A DNA stretch of 64,000 bases from Trebonia sp963785645. Its GTDB lineage: Bacteria; Actinomycetota; Actinomycetes; Streptosporangiales; Streptosporangiaceae. Numbering within the stretch: the stretch's first letter is position 1; each line of letters begins with the position of its first letter. The notes below the pieces were generated by a model. The model did no database searches. It had not been told where the DNA came from and saw only the letters and a list, made by a program, of their open reading frames with translations. The stretch is taken from the NCBI GenBank assembly GCA_963785645.1, contig CAWAWG010000003.1, positions 372,001 to 436,000 of the forward strand. The letters are read 5' to 3'. Position numbers and translations under genes: made by a program. This document shows positions 38,186 to 48,729 of the stretch, piece after piece.

Positions 38186-39613
38186 TCATCCGAGTTCGCT
38201 CCAGCTCAGGACAGGCTGCTCGGGGAGCAGGCGGCGCTGTACCTTGCCGGCGGCGGCGTCGCGGGGAAGTGCCACGACCTGGGCCACCGCGGCGGGCCGC
38301 ATGAAGGCGGGAAGCCCGGCGATGCGCTGCCTGAGATCCTCCAGCGGGACGCGGTCGGCGACGACGTAGAGCACGACCTCTTCGTCGACCAGTGCGCCGC
38401 GCCGCTTCCACAGCGCGTGATCGGCGATCCCGGGGATGCCAGCCAGGTGGTTCTCCACGAACGGGATGGGGACGAACTCGCCCTTGACCCGGATCGATTC
38501 GGCGCGGCGTTCGAGGAAGACCAGGTAGTCCGGTCCGTCGGCGCGGCCGATGTCGCCGGTGTCGAACCAGCCGCCGGCGTCGCGGGCGCGGTCGTGCCCG
38601 CCGACGGTGACGTAGCCGTCGAACAGGGCTGCGCGCTCCCGTTCCCGTACGAAGATGGCACCGTCCGGGCCGACCCGCCACTCGATGTCGGCGCGGCCCG
38701 GGCCGCCGTGTCGGCTGGCGTCGGCGGGGATGTCCCCGCTCGTCGGCCAGCGCCGCAGGTGCGAGACCCCGCCGGCCTCGGTCGAGCCGTAGCCGGATAC
38801 CGCGGCCGGGATCGCGAACCGTCGCAGGAACTCCGCGTCGGCGTAAAACATGGTGCGCACCCGGTGGCCGGCCGCGTCGGCGCCGGCGGTGGCCCGTTTG
38901 AGTATCTCCACCGGCGGCGCGTGCAGGATCAGCACGGTGATCTGCTCCGATACCACTGATGACCAGAACTGGCTGGCGGAGAATTTCGGCACGGTAAGCG
39001 CGTCGGCGCCGGTGAGCAGTGCGGTGACGATGCCGTAGCCCATCGGGTTGATGTGGAACAGCGGCAGCGGCGCGAGCACCCGGTCGTCCGGGGCCAGGTC
39101 GAGCGCGGCCGCCATCGCCGTGGCCATCCGGCGGAAGTAGTCGTGGGTCTGGATGCAGAACTTGGGCAGCCCGGTGGTTCCTGAGGTGTGCATGTAGGAC
39201 ACGACATCGAACGGGTCGGCGTCGAGTCCGGGCAGCCCGTCCGGTGCGGCCTTGCCGCCGTCCCGCGCCCGAGCGGTATCGTCCGGGCCGAGGATGCGGT
39301 CCGGGCCAAGCGGGGCGAGCATCCGCTCGATGAGGTCGGGCGGATAGGTCGGGTTGACCAGCGCGACTGGTGCGCCGGCCAGCACGCAGGCCAGCCAGGT
39401 GAGCAGGTAGTCCGTGGAGGTCGAGTCGACCATGGCCACCCGCTGGCCGGGGCGCAGTCCGCTCTCGAGCATTTCGCGGGCCCGCCGGGCGGCGAAGCCG
39501 ACTGCCTCGTGCAGGGCGAGCTGGTCACCGGTCGTGCCCAGCCGAAGGCCTGGCCGGGCAGCGGCCTGCCCGACGATCGCGCGGGCCAGGTTTGCGTGGG
39601 CCGTCGCGGTCAC
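38186..39613 (-). CDS. ANL-superfamily acyl-CoA ligase
   Basis: 475 residues, class I adenylate-forming fold: P-loop HTSGTTGLPK (142-151), A5-type GYGSTEAGGVSHL, A7 WFDTGDIGRADGPDYLVFLE, A8 SIRVKGEFVPIPFVENHLAG and the C-terminal catalytic Lys region AGKVQRRLLPE. It activates a carboxylic acid to an acyl-adenylate and probably a CoA thioester. It follows the aminotransferase by 69 nt on the same strand, so both should be under the element at 41015. This would supply acyl-CoA for the acyl-CoA dehydrogenase of the same locus (inference). Confidence 0.85.
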   Translation of the reverse strand: MTATAHANLARAIVGQAAARPGLRLGTTGDQLALHEAVGFAARRAREMLESGLRPGQRVAMVDSTSTDYLLTWLACVLAGAPVALVNPTYPPDLIERMLAPLGPDRILGPDDTARARDGGKAAPDGLPGLDADPFDVVSYMHTSGTTGLPKFCIQTHDYFRRMATAMAAALDLAPDDRVLAPLPLFHINPMGYGIVTALLTGADALTVPKFSASQFWSSVVSEQITVLILHAPPVEILKRATAGADAAGHRVRTMFYADAEFLRRFAIPAAVSGYGSTEAGGVSHLRRWPTSGDIPADASRHGGPGRADIEWRVGPDGAIFVRERERAALFDGYVTVGGHDRARDAGGWFDTGDIGRADGPDYLVFLERRAESIRVKGEFVPIPFVENHLAGIPGIADHALWKRRGALVDEEVVLYVVADRVPLEDLRQRIAGLPAFMRPAAVAQVVALPRDAAAGKVQRRLLPEQPVLSWSELG

Positions 39614-39682
39614 GACAGCTCCCCTGGCCGGTGCCGGTGATTTTTCTGACGTGCTGCCGGGCGGGACGGTCTGGCGGTGCGG

Positions 39683-40891
39683 TCATCGCAGATCGGCGAC
39701 GGCGGCCGCGATGCGGCTGATGGCATTCTCGAGAACCTTTTCTGAGGTGGCGAAGGAGATACGGAAGTGCGGGGACAGACCGTAGGCCGCGCCGTGGACA
39801 GTGGCGACGCCTGCCGCGTCGAGCAGGTACAACGCCACGTCCTCGTCGGTGCGCAGGACAGTCCCGTCGCCTGTGCGCCGGCCCAGCAGCTCGCCGCAGT
39901 GCGGGAAGAGGTAGAAGGCGCCGGCCGGCGGGACGACGGTCAGGCCAGGGATGGCGCGGAGCAGCCCGACGGCCAGGTCCCGTCGCCGCCGGTAGGCCCT
40001 GACCATGTCGTGCACCGGGGACTGGTCGCCTTGCAGTGCGGCCGCGGCGGCGGCCTGGCTGATTGATGACGGGCAGGTCGAGATCTGTCCCTGCAGTTTG
40101 TTCATGGCGGCGATGAGCCCCGCGGGTCCTGCCGCGTAGCCGATGCGCCAGCCCGTCATGGCGTAGGCCTTGGAGACACCGTTGACGACCAGGGTGCGGT
40201 CGGCCAGCCCGGGTTCGACGCAGACGATGGACTGGAGCGGTTCCACGCCGAAGTAGATCGCGTCGTAGATCTCATCGGTGAGGATGCGGACCTGCGGGTG
40301 TGCCAGCAGGACGTCGGCCAGTGCCCGGAGCTGCCCTGCGGAGTAGGCTGCCCCGGCCGGGTTGCCCGGCGTGTTGAGCATGACCCAGCGGGTGCGGGGG
40401 CCGATCGCGGCGTCAAGCTTGTCGGGGGTGAGCAGGAAGCCGTCGGTGGCCGGGCACTGGACGGTGACCGGCTTCCCGTCGTTGGCTAGGACCATGTCGG
40501 GGTAGGAGACCCAGTACGGGGCCGGGATGATGACCTCGGCATCGCCGTCGAGGGTAGCGGCCAGGGCGAGGTAGAGAATCTGCTTGGCACCGCCGCTGAC
40601 GGTGACCTCCGCGTCGCCGTAGCGGATGCCGGTGCGCTCGGCGACGTGGGAGATGATCGCCTGGCGCAGCTCGGGAGTGCCGTTCACCGCGGTGTACTTC
40701 GTCTGCCCTGCTTCGATCGCGGCGATCGCCGCGTCCTTGATGTGGCGCGGGGTGTCGAAGTCAGGCTCGCCCAGCGTGAGGTCGAGGACATCGCGCCCGG
40801 CAGCCGACAGTTCGCGCGCCCGGGCCGCCGCGGCCAGGCTAGGTGATGTCCTGATCCGCCCGACACGGCTGGCGTAAGCGGGATGAGACAT
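39683..40891 (-). CDS. Class I pyridoxal-phosphate aminotransferase
   Basis: 402 residues of the aspartate aminotransferase type: LTLGEPDFDTPRHIKDAA, KYTAVNGTPELRQAI, MLNTPGNPAGAAYS, LTDEIYDAIYFG and the PLP-lysine motif NGVSKAYAMTGWRIGY with Lys near 241. The C-terminal FRISFATSEK carries the substrate-binding Arg. It moves an amino group to a 2-oxo acid in the cytoplasm. The ATG at 40891 has GAAGGGAAA upstream; open sequence above it is promoter DNA with the shared element. Confidence 0.88.
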   Translation of the reverse strand: MSHPAYASRVGRIRTSPSLAAAARARELSAAGRDVLDLTLGEPDFDTPRHIKDAAIAAIEAGQTKYTAVNGTPELRQAIISHVAERTGIRYGDAEVTVSGGAKQILYLALAATLDGDAEVIIPAPYWVSYPDMVLANDGKPVTVQCPATDGFLLTPDKLDAAIGPRTRWVMLNTPGNPAGAAYSAGQLRALADVLLAHPQVRILTDEIYDAIYFGVEPLQSIVCVEPGLADRTLVVNGVSKAYAMTGWRIGYAAGPAGLIAAMNKLQGQISTCPSSISQAAAAAALQGDQSPVHDMVRAYRRRRDLAVGLLRAIPGLTVVPPAGAFYLFPHCGELLGRRTGDGTVLRTDEDVALYLLDAAGVATVHGAAYGLSPHFRISFATSEKVLENAISRIAAAVADLR

Positions 40892-40938
40892 ATGGTTTCC
40901 CTTCTCGGCCGGCAGGCCGCGATATCGCCGGCGGGCAC

Positions 40939-41015
40939 AGCGTAGGCACGCGGCGCGCGGTGGCGCCTCGGCTGCGCCGAGCAAAATGCCGCACCGCGTT
41001 TCGGCAGGTGTCGAA
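40939..41015 (-). promoter_or_regulatory. Shared regulon promoter, aminotransferase operon
   Basis: On the minus strand TTCGACACCTGCC begins at 41015 and TACGCT begins at 40944, 71 nt on. A second TTTTGCTC segment lies ~29 nt after the element start. Confidence 0.7.
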
Positions 41016-41187
41016 ACACGGCCCGGGGTGCTTCCGGGAACTTCTCGCGCTGCGGGTCACCACGGGACACCTCGGCGGTCAAGGCGCGACGCGCTGTGCT
41101 GATCAGTTGGCCGGCGTGTCATGGCCCGCGGCTCCGCCGGTGTCGTCGAGGTGTCCGGAGCCCCCGGGGAAGCCCGGAACTGGCTAT

Positions 41188-41264
41188 TTCGACATCTGTA
41201 GGGATGCGCTCCGCTGATTTTCTCGCCACCGCCGAAGTATTGTGCGTGCCGCCATGGCTACTCT
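41188..41264 (+). promoter_or_regulatory. Shared regulon promoter, dehydrogenase gene
   Basis: TTCGACATCTGTA begins at 41188 and TACTCT at 41259, a 71-nt step. TTTTCTCGC lies ~29 nt after the element start. It drives the gene at 41321. The divergent region 40892-41320 otherwise holds only the aminotransferase promoter. Confidence 0.7.
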
Positions 41265-42040
41265 GCTCAGGTCCGATAGGCACCATCCGCCACTCATCGA
41301 GCACACAACAGGACAAGCACATGGACATTGCCATCATCGGGGCCGGGGAAGTGGGCCGGACGTACGCGAAGGCCGTGGCGGAGCAGTCGGTGCACACCGC
41401 GATCTTGTGCGATCCGCACCCGGACGAAAGGACGCTGCGGCTGGCCGGCGAAGCCGGGCTTGACCTGCACCGCCAGGCCGGAACCTGGCTCGCGGACACC
41501 GACCGGGTATGGCTGTGCGTGACAGGCGACCTGGCGCTCCCCGTCTGCCGCGACCTCCTCCCCCAGCTGAGACCGGCCGCCGTCATCGTCGACCTGACGA
41601 CAGCAGCGCCAGGCGACAAGCGGACCGCCTTCGGCCTCGCCGCCGAGCAGCACATCCAGTATGTAGACGCCGTCATTCTCGGCGCGATCGCGCTCACCGG
41701 GGCGGCCACTCCGCTGCTGGCGGCCGGGCCGGCCGCTGAGGAGGCAATGCGCGACTTCGCCGGCCTCGGCGCGCCCGTCCGCGTACTCCCGCAAGCCAGG
41801 CCAGGCGACGCCGCGGCGCTCAAGCTCCTGCGGACCATCCTCACCAAGGGCCTCGAGGCACTGGCCGTCGAGTGCCTGGTAGCGGCTGAGAAGCAAGGGG
41901 TCAGGACAGAGCTCTACGAAGCCATGAGCGACGTCGATGCGGCCGGTTTCACCAGCTTCCTCGACATGCTGGTACGCACCCATATCCAGCACAGCGAACG
42001 GCGATGGCACGAAGTGCGGCGCGCCGAGGCTCAGCTGACC

Positions 42041-43837
<1,797 letters not shown>

Positions 43838-43873
43838 GTTGTCGCTCCTTGGCAGCGGCGGTCGAACATCTCG

Positions 43874-43949
43874 ACGGTAGCCACGGCGCCGCTTGGCGGG
43901 CATCGGCTGCGGCGCGGAACCTGGCCGCCGATTTCCTGCATTTGTCGAA
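43874..43949 (-). promoter_or_regulatory. Shared regulon promoter, aldehyde dehydrogenase gene
   Basis: On the minus strand TTCGACAAATGCA begins at 43949 and TACCGT begins at 43879, 70 nt on. GGTTCCGCG lies about 29 nt after the element start. Confidence 0.7.
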
Positions 43950-44000
43950 TCCGCTGGGGCCTGCCGCCGGGCACCTGGTCCGAGGTGGCATGACCGGCCG

Positions 44001-44125
44001 CTCGCCCGCTGGCTGGCGGCCTGCCGCCAGGCCGGCGACTGGCCCGTCCCCGCCTTCGACATCTGTCTAAAGAACCCGCCGAAGTTCCGCTCTGCCGCCG
44101 ATCCGCCGCCGGCCCCGCGCGACCT
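44001..44125 (+). repeat. Direct repeat copy A (pucR 3' end plus promoter)
   Basis: About 125 bp matching 45232-45356 with roughly six mismatches, offset 1231 bp. Its first part translates as LARWLAACRQAGDW, a decayed form of the pucR C-terminus LALWLAAYRLAGD. The rest is the shared promoter element region. Confidence 0.85.
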
Positions 44126-44130
44126 ATGCT
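44055..44130 (+). promoter_or_regulatory. Shared regulon promoter, pucR gene
   Basis: TTCGACATCTGTC begins at 44055 and TATGCT at 44125, a 70-nt step. It lies in repeat copy A and probably makes pucR part of its own regulon. Confidence 0.68.
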
Positions 44131-44190
44131 GAGCAGCACCTGCAAGGGCCTGACGGCCCGGCACACGGCGAGTGACTGTGCTGAGCTTTC

Positions 44191-44203
44191 TACACTTGTC
44201 GAA
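44191..44203 (-). promoter_or_regulatory. Extra TTCGACA element near the pucR start
   Basis: On the minus strand TTCGACAAGTGTA begins at 44203, 45 bp before the pucR ATG. Unlike the other six copies it has no TANNNT hexamer 70-71 nt on. It could be an autoregulatory (repressing) site. Confidence 0.5.
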
Positions 44204-44247
44204 TCCCCTGGCTCCGGCCGGCGTGCCTGCCCTGAGGAGGTGCCCCA

Positions 44248-45273
44248 GTGACCGACCCGTCCGGCCTCCAGGCCTTGGTCGACGCGCTCGCCGCCGATCT
44301 GGGCTGTCCCGTGCTGGTCGAGGACGCCCAGCACCAGCCGCTGTGGTGGAGTGCCCAGGACGCACCCGATGAGGTCCGGATGCGCACCATCCTGCAGCGC
44401 ATGGTCGCGCCCGAGGCCAGGGCGATGGTCCGCCGCCTCCAGCTGGCCCGGGTCACCCAGCCGGTGCGGACGCCCGAGATCGCCGAGATCGGCATGCGCG
44501 AACGCTGGTGCCTGTCGGTCCGCTCCGGCGGCACCCATTTTGGTTACCTGTGGGTTGAAGACGGCGACGGTCACGTCGGCGAGGACCAGCTGCCCCGTCT
44601 CCAGGAATGTGCCGATCTCGCCGCTGACGTACTGGCCCGCGGCAGGTCGACGTATGAGGACCTGGCCCGACAGCGCTCGGTGCTGCTCGACCGGCTGCTG
44701 CACGGCACCGATGAGCAGGCGGCGCGGGAGCTGGCCGCGCTGGAGCACCTAGCGCATGACGTGACCGTGGTGGTGCGGGCGCCCGCGCAGGCCGGCGGGT
44801 GGAAGCTGCCGGGGGGAATGAGCGCGCACGTGTGGCGGCCGCGGGCGGCGCCGGCGGCGAGCGGCCAGGCGCTGCCCCTGGCCGAGCTGCGCGAGGCGGT
44901 CCGCCGGGCTGCCTGTACTCGGCGGGCGCTGGCGGCCGGCGCGCAGCTCGAATGCCCGTCTTGGGACGCGCTCGGCGTATGGCGGCTGGTCGTCGAGGCG
45001 CCGGAATCGCTCAGCGTCCCGGAGATCCACCCGGGCGCCGAGGTTCTCGCCTCGGCCCCGCGCACTGACCTGATGGCCACCGCCCGCGTCGTCCTGGACC
45101 TAGGCGGCGACATTGCCGCTGCCGCCGAGACGCTGCGGGTGCACCGCACCACGCTGTACTACCGGCTCGACCGGATCGCCGAGCTGACCGGCGTCGACCT
45201 GCGCGCCGGGGCCGGCCGGACCGACCTTCAGCTCGCCCTGTGGCTGGCGGCCTACCGCCTGGCCGGCGACTGA
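44248..45273 (+). CDS. PucR family transcriptional regulator
   Basis: 341 residues. N-terminal GAF-like ligand domain (LVDALAADLGCPVLVEDAQH to YLWVEDGDGHVGEDQL), a middle region, and the C-terminal PucR/CdaR helix-turn-helix (VVLDLGGDIAAAAETLRVHR; TTLYYRLDRIAELTGVDL). PucR-type activators control P5C dehydrogenase in mycobacteria and Streptomyces, so this is the obvious candidate to bind the seven TTCGACA elements of the locus. The ATG has GAGGAGG upstream. A remnant of another pucR 3' end lies just upstream, pointing to a past duplication. Confidence 0.86.
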   Translation: MTDPSGLQALVDALAADLGCPVLVEDAQHQPLWWSAQDAPDEVRMRTILQRMVAPEARAMVRRLQLARVTQPVRTPEIAEIGMRERWCLSVRSGGTHFGYLWVEDGDGHVGEDQLPRLQECADLAADVLARGRSTYEDLARQRSVLLDRLLHGTDEQAARELAALEHLAHDVTVVVRAPAQAGGWKLPGGMSAHVWRPRAAPAASGQALPLAELREAVRRAACTRRALAAGAQLECPSWDALGVWRLVVEAPESLSVPEIHPGAEVLASAPRTDLMATARVVLDLGGDIAAAAETLRVHRTTLYYRLDRIAELTGVDLRAGAGRTDLQLALWLAAYRLAGD

Positions 45274-45356
45274 CCCGTCCCCGCCTTCGACATCTGTCAA
45301 AAGAACCCGCCGAAGTTCCGCTCTGCCGCCGATCCGCCGCCGGCCCCGCGCGACCT
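45232..45356 (+). repeat. Direct repeat copy B (pucR 3' end plus promoter)
   Basis: Partner of 44001-44125. It covers the last codons and stop of pucR and the promoter of the FAD oxidoreductase operon. Confidence 0.85.
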
Positions 45357-45361
45357 ACGGT
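45286..45361 (+). promoter_or_regulatory. Shared regulon promoter, FAD oxidoreductase operon
   Basis: TTCGACATCTGTC begins at 45286 and TACGGT at 45356, a 70-nt step, with GTTCCGCT ~29 nt after the element start. It drives the three-gene unit 45387-48621. Confidence 0.72.
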
Positions 45362-45386
45362 GAGGACACCTGAGCAAGGAGGTCCC

Positions 45387-46532
45387 GTGGTCACGTCCGC
45401 AGATGCCCTGGTGATCGGGGCGGGCGCCGTCGGCGCGAGCTGCGCCTTCCACCTCGCGCAGGCCGGCCTGCGCACCGTGGTCCTCGACCAGTTCGGCGGC
45501 CCGGCGGAGGGCAGCACCGGCCGGTGCTTCGCCTCGGTGCGCGCGCAGTGGGCCGACGACCTGAACATCGAGCTGTCCTGGCGCAGCATCCAGGCATTCC
45601 GTTCCTTCCCCGACGAGCACGGCGTCGATGTCGGGTACACGGCGAGCGGGTACCTGTTCGTCGTGCCGCCCCGGGCATGGCCCGCGCACCAGGCGGCGGT
45701 CGAGCGGCAGCGGGCGCACGGCGTCCCGGTCGACGTGCTGGACGCCGCGGCGGCGGCCGGGATCACCCCGCTCGAGCCGGACGGCATAGCCGGTGCCACC
45801 TGGGGATCCGCCGATGGCGTCGTCGACCCGCACAGGCTGACCGTGGCCTACCTGGAACGTGCCCGGGCTCACCGAGCCGATGTCAGGTTCCGGCACCCGG
45901 TCACGGCGCTGGACCGGGCCGCGGCGGGATGGGTGGTGCGCGCCGGGCCGGAGGAGTTCGCCGCGGGCCTGGTCGTCAACGCGGCCGGCGGCTGGGCGGG
46001 ACAGGTCGCCGCGCTGGCCGGGCTCGACGTGCCAGTGGCCCACTCCCGCCGCAGCATCTACGCCGGCGCGCCGGGCGCGTTCGGTCGGCCGCTGCCGATG
46101 ACGATCGACCTGGCCAGCGGCGTCTACCTGCGCAGTGAAGGGAACCGGCTGCTGTTCGGCGGTCCGCCGTCTCCCCGGTCGGCCGGCTACTCCACGCAGG
46201 TCGACTGGGCGTGGATGAAGGACGTGCTGCGCCTGGGGGTGCCGCGCTTCCCGTGGCTGGCTGAGCTGCCGCTGGACCGGGCCGGCTCGTGGGCCGGCAG
46301 CTACGAGATGTCCCCGGACAGCCAGGGCATCCTCGGCCCGCACCCCGACGCCCCAGCCTGGTTCAACGCCTGCGGGTTCTCCGGCCACGGCTTGATGCAG
46401 GCACCCGAGATCGGGCGGCTGGTAGCCGAGGAAGTGGTCACCGGCCAGGTCAGCAGCATAGACGTGACACCGCTGCGCATCCAGCGGTTCTCCCAGGCTA
46501 CCCAGGGCACTGCCGTCGGGATGGTGGTGTGA
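45387..46532 (+). CDS. FAD-dependent oxidoreductase (DAO family)
   Basis: 381 residues from a GTG with AAGGAGG upstream. FAD-binding ALVIGAGAVGASCAFHLA lies at the N-terminus; VVNAAGGWAGQVAALAG is the second FAD contact, and the C-terminal motif is PDAPAWFNACGFSGHGLMQA with GRLVAEEV. This is the D-amino-acid/sarcosine-oxidase-like family, oxidising C-N bonds of amines or amino acids to imines. It is the likely entry step of the pathway, with acyl-CoA dehydrogenase and DUF6282 genes downstream. The exact substrate is unknown. Confidence 0.87.
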   Translation: MVTSADALVIGAGAVGASCAFHLAQAGLRTVVLDQFGGPAEGSTGRCFASVRAQWADDLNIELSWRSIQAFRSFPDEHGVDVGYTASGYLFVVPPRAWPAHQAAVERQRAHGVPVDVLDAAAAAGITPLEPDGIAGATWGSADGVVDPHRLTVAYLERARAHRADVRFRHPVTALDRAAAGWVVRAGPEEFAAGLVVNAAGGWAGQVAALAGLDVPVAHSRRSIYAGAPGAFGRPLPMTIDLASGVYLRSEGNRLLFGGPPSPRSAGYSTQVDWAWMKDVLRLGVPRFPWLAELPLDRAGSWAGSYEMSPDSQGILGPHPDAPAWFNACGFSGHGLMQAPEIGRLVAEEVVTGQVSSIDVTPLRIQRFSQATQGTAVGMVV

Positions 46533-46597
46533 TGACCTGGGGAAATCGAACGAGCCCGTCAGATGTGGTAACTGGCAAGTAACCCCGAGGAGTCCTG

Positions 46598-47746
46598 ATG
46601 TTCCCCCTGCTACGCTCCGCCCCCGAGCGCGCCGCCTGGATCGGCCAGGTCGCCGCCGACATCGGCGCCCTGGCCGAGGACAGCCGCGCCGAACTGGACG
46701 CGGCCAGCCGCCAGAACCGCTTCCCGCGCGAGATCTACCGTGAGCTCGGCCGGCGTGGCTACCTCGGCCCGCTGGTCCCGAAGCAATGGGGCGGCCTGGG
46801 CGGCGGCGTGGCGGAATACGTCGTCATCAACGAGGAGATCGGCCGCCACGGCATGGTGACCGGCCAGGTCGCGATCCAGGGCCAGCGCTGGCTGCTGGAC
46901 TGGGGCACCGACGAGCAGAAGGAGCGCTGGCTGCGCGGCATCGCCGTCGGCGACCTGGTGTTCTCCGAGTCGATCAGCGAGAAGAACGCCGGCTCGTCGT
47001 TCAAGACCATGCAGGCCACCGCCGCCCGCGACGGCTCGGACTGGATCCTCAACGGCCACAAGACCCACGTGAACATGGGCGCCGACTGCGACGTCACCCT
47101 GTTCTACGGCTACGCGCCCGAGGGCCTGACCAGCTTCCTGGTCGACACGTCCCTGCCCGGCGTCACCACCAAGGTCACCGACGCGATCGGCTCCCGGCTC
47201 ATCCGCACCGCCGACGTGCACTTCGACAACGTCCGCGTCCGCGGCGCCGATCTGCTCGGCCCGGCCGGCGGTGGCATGCAGACCTTCCTGTCGACCTTCA
47301 ACGTGAGCCGCCTGGGCAACGCGTCAGAGCTGATCGGCTTCGGCCGCCGGGCCCTGGAGCTGGCGCTGCGCTACGCGCGGCAGCGCCAGGTGGGCGACAA
47401 CATGGTCACCGACTTCCAGGGGATCCAGTGGATGATCGCCGACTCCTGGACGGCGCTGCACGCGGCGTCGCTGGCCCGCGACCTCGCCGCGGTGGTCCAC
47501 GACCAGGGCCAGGACACCGCGCTGCACACCACGGCCGCCAAGCAGCTGGCCATCATCGGCGCGGAGAGCGCGTCCAGGACCGCCTACAGCCTGACCGGCG
47601 GCCACAGCCTGTACTTCGATCAGCCCTACACCGCCATCGACAATGACATCAAGGTACTCAAGGTCGCCGGCGGGTCCTCGGAGATCATGCGCAACTACGT
47701 CGCCCGGCGGATCCTGCGCGATCCAGGGCACGAAGGCGTGAACTGA
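46598..47746 (+). CDS. Acyl-CoA dehydrogenase family protein
   Basis: 382 residues with the three-domain acyl-CoA dehydrogenase fold: N-terminal helices (REIYRELGRRGYLGPLVPKQ), middle beta domain (FSESISEKNAGSSFKTMQAT; WILNGHKTHVNMGADCDVTL) and C-terminal helices ending TAIDNDIKVLKVAGGSSEIM. FAD-dependent alpha,beta-desaturation of an acyl-CoA, or a related oxidation, is expected. It lies 65 nt after the oxidoreductase and 2 nt before the DUF6282 gene, with a GGAG ribosome site. Confidence 0.88.
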   Translation: MFPLLRSAPERAAWIGQVAADIGALAEDSRAELDAASRQNRFPREIYRELGRRGYLGPLVPKQWGGLGGGVAEYVVINEEIGRHGMVTGQVAIQGQRWLLDWGTDEQKERWLRGIAVGDLVFSESISEKNAGSSFKTMQATAARDGSDWILNGHKTHVNMGADCDVTLFYGYAPEGLTSFLVDTSLPGVTTKVTDAIGSRLIRTADVHFDNVRVRGADLLGPAGGGMQTFLSTFNVSRLGNASELIGFGRRALELALRYARQRQVGDNMVTDFQGIQWMIADSWTALHAASLARDLAAVVHDQGQDTALHTTAAKQLAIIGAESASRTAYSLTGGHSLYFDQPYTAIDNDIKVLKVAGGSSEIMRNYVARRILRDPGHEGVN

Positions 47747-47748
47747 CC

Positions 47749-48621
47749 GTGGCCGGACCGTCCAGCCTCGACGCGCCGGAAACCGCCGTCGCCGGACTGC
47801 CCTCATGGGCGGCCGGCCTGGCCGACCTGCACACCCACGCCTCGCCGAGCCTGCTCCCGCGGCACGGCGACGACACGCAGACCGTCGCGGCCGCGCGCGA
47901 GCTGGGCTTCAGCACGGTCGTACTGAAATCACACGAGGGCAGCACCGTCGAACGCGCCGCCATCGCCGGCCCCGGCGTGTACGGCGGCATCGTCCTGAAC
48001 AGCGTGACTGGCGGTGCCAACCCCGACGCCGTGGAGGTCGCCGCCCGGCTGGGCGGGCGCATCGTGTGGATGCCCACGGTCTCCGCACGCACCCACAAGG
48101 CGGGCGCCTCATCGCCAGAGCTCTCGGTGCATCGCGGCTTCGAGCTCAGCCCGGTCGACGTGATCGACGACGGCATCCTCCGCGCTGAATGGCACGACGT
48201 CCTCGACGTCATCGCCGCCCACGACCTGGTGCTCGCCAGCGGCCACCTGTCGGCCAGGGAAACGGTGGTACTGTTCCGCCAGGCACGTCGGCGCGGCGTG
48301 AACCGGCTGATGGTCAACCACCCGATGATGGCGTTCCTGCACTGGAACGCCGAAGCGGCGCAGGTACTCCAGGAACTCGGGGCCCACCTGGAACTCGGGA
48401 TCCTGCCAGACCTCCTCGGCGGCCAGGACCACGCCAGCCTCCTGCTGACCGCGGCCTACCCTGCTTCCCTGCTGGTGTTCGGCAGTGACCTCGGGCACGC
48501 GCACCACGCCCCGCCGTCAGCCGCGGTCCCGCCGTGGCTGCATCGCCTCCAGAGCCGGGTCGGCGCCGCCACCGCAGCCGCGATCATGACCACGCAGACC
48601 AGCGGCCTGCTCCTGCCATGA
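47749..48621 (+). CDS. DUF6282 family metal-dependent hydrolase-like protein
   Basis: 290 residues from a GTG placed 2 nt after the previous stop. The metal-binding opening LADLHTHASPSLLPRHGDDT is of the amidohydrolase/PHP type. It is followed by GFSTVVLKSHEGSTVERAAI, ASGHLSARETVVLFRQARRR, LMVNHPMMAFLHW and LLVFGSDLGHAHHAPPSAAV, which supply further His/Asp ligands. Members are hydrolase-like without assigned substrates. As the last gene of the operon it may open a ring or cleave an amide in the pathway (inference). Confidence 0.75.
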   Translation: MAGPSSLDAPETAVAGLPSWAAGLADLHTHASPSLLPRHGDDTQTVAAARELGFSTVVLKSHEGSTVERAAIAGPGVYGGIVLNSVTGGANPDAVEVAARLGGRIVWMPTVSARTHKAGASSPELSVHRGFELSPVDVIDDGILRAEWHDVLDVIAAHDLVLASGHLSARETVVLFRQARRRGVNRLMVNHPMMAFLHWNAEAAQVLQELGAHLELGILPDLLGGQDHASLLLTAAYPASLLVFGSDLGHAHHAPPSAAVPPWLHRLQSRVGAATAAAIMTTQTSGLLLP

Positions 48622-48669
48622 CACCGTCACCCGCCCGAGCAAGCCGGTCACGCTGCCCCGGCCGGCTGC

Positions 48670-48703
48670 GCGCACCCCAGCCCCTCTTGCGGCTGGGGTG
48701 CGC
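48670..48703. terminator. Hairpin terminator between convergent operons
   Basis: A perfect 13-bp stem (48670-48682 / 48691-48703) with an 8-nt loop, between the DUF6282 gene and the minus-strand surface-protein genes. No T-run. Confidence 0.75.
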
Positions 48704-48729
48704 AGGCGCGGTGCCGGCTAATCGGTCAT

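Noticed and set aside
46530..46580. An ATCGAACGAGCCCGTC segment before the acyl-CoA dehydrogenase as another regulon element
   Set aside because: Does not match TTCGACAnnYGY and has no TANNNT at 70-71 nt; the gene is better explained as part of the oxidoreductase operon.
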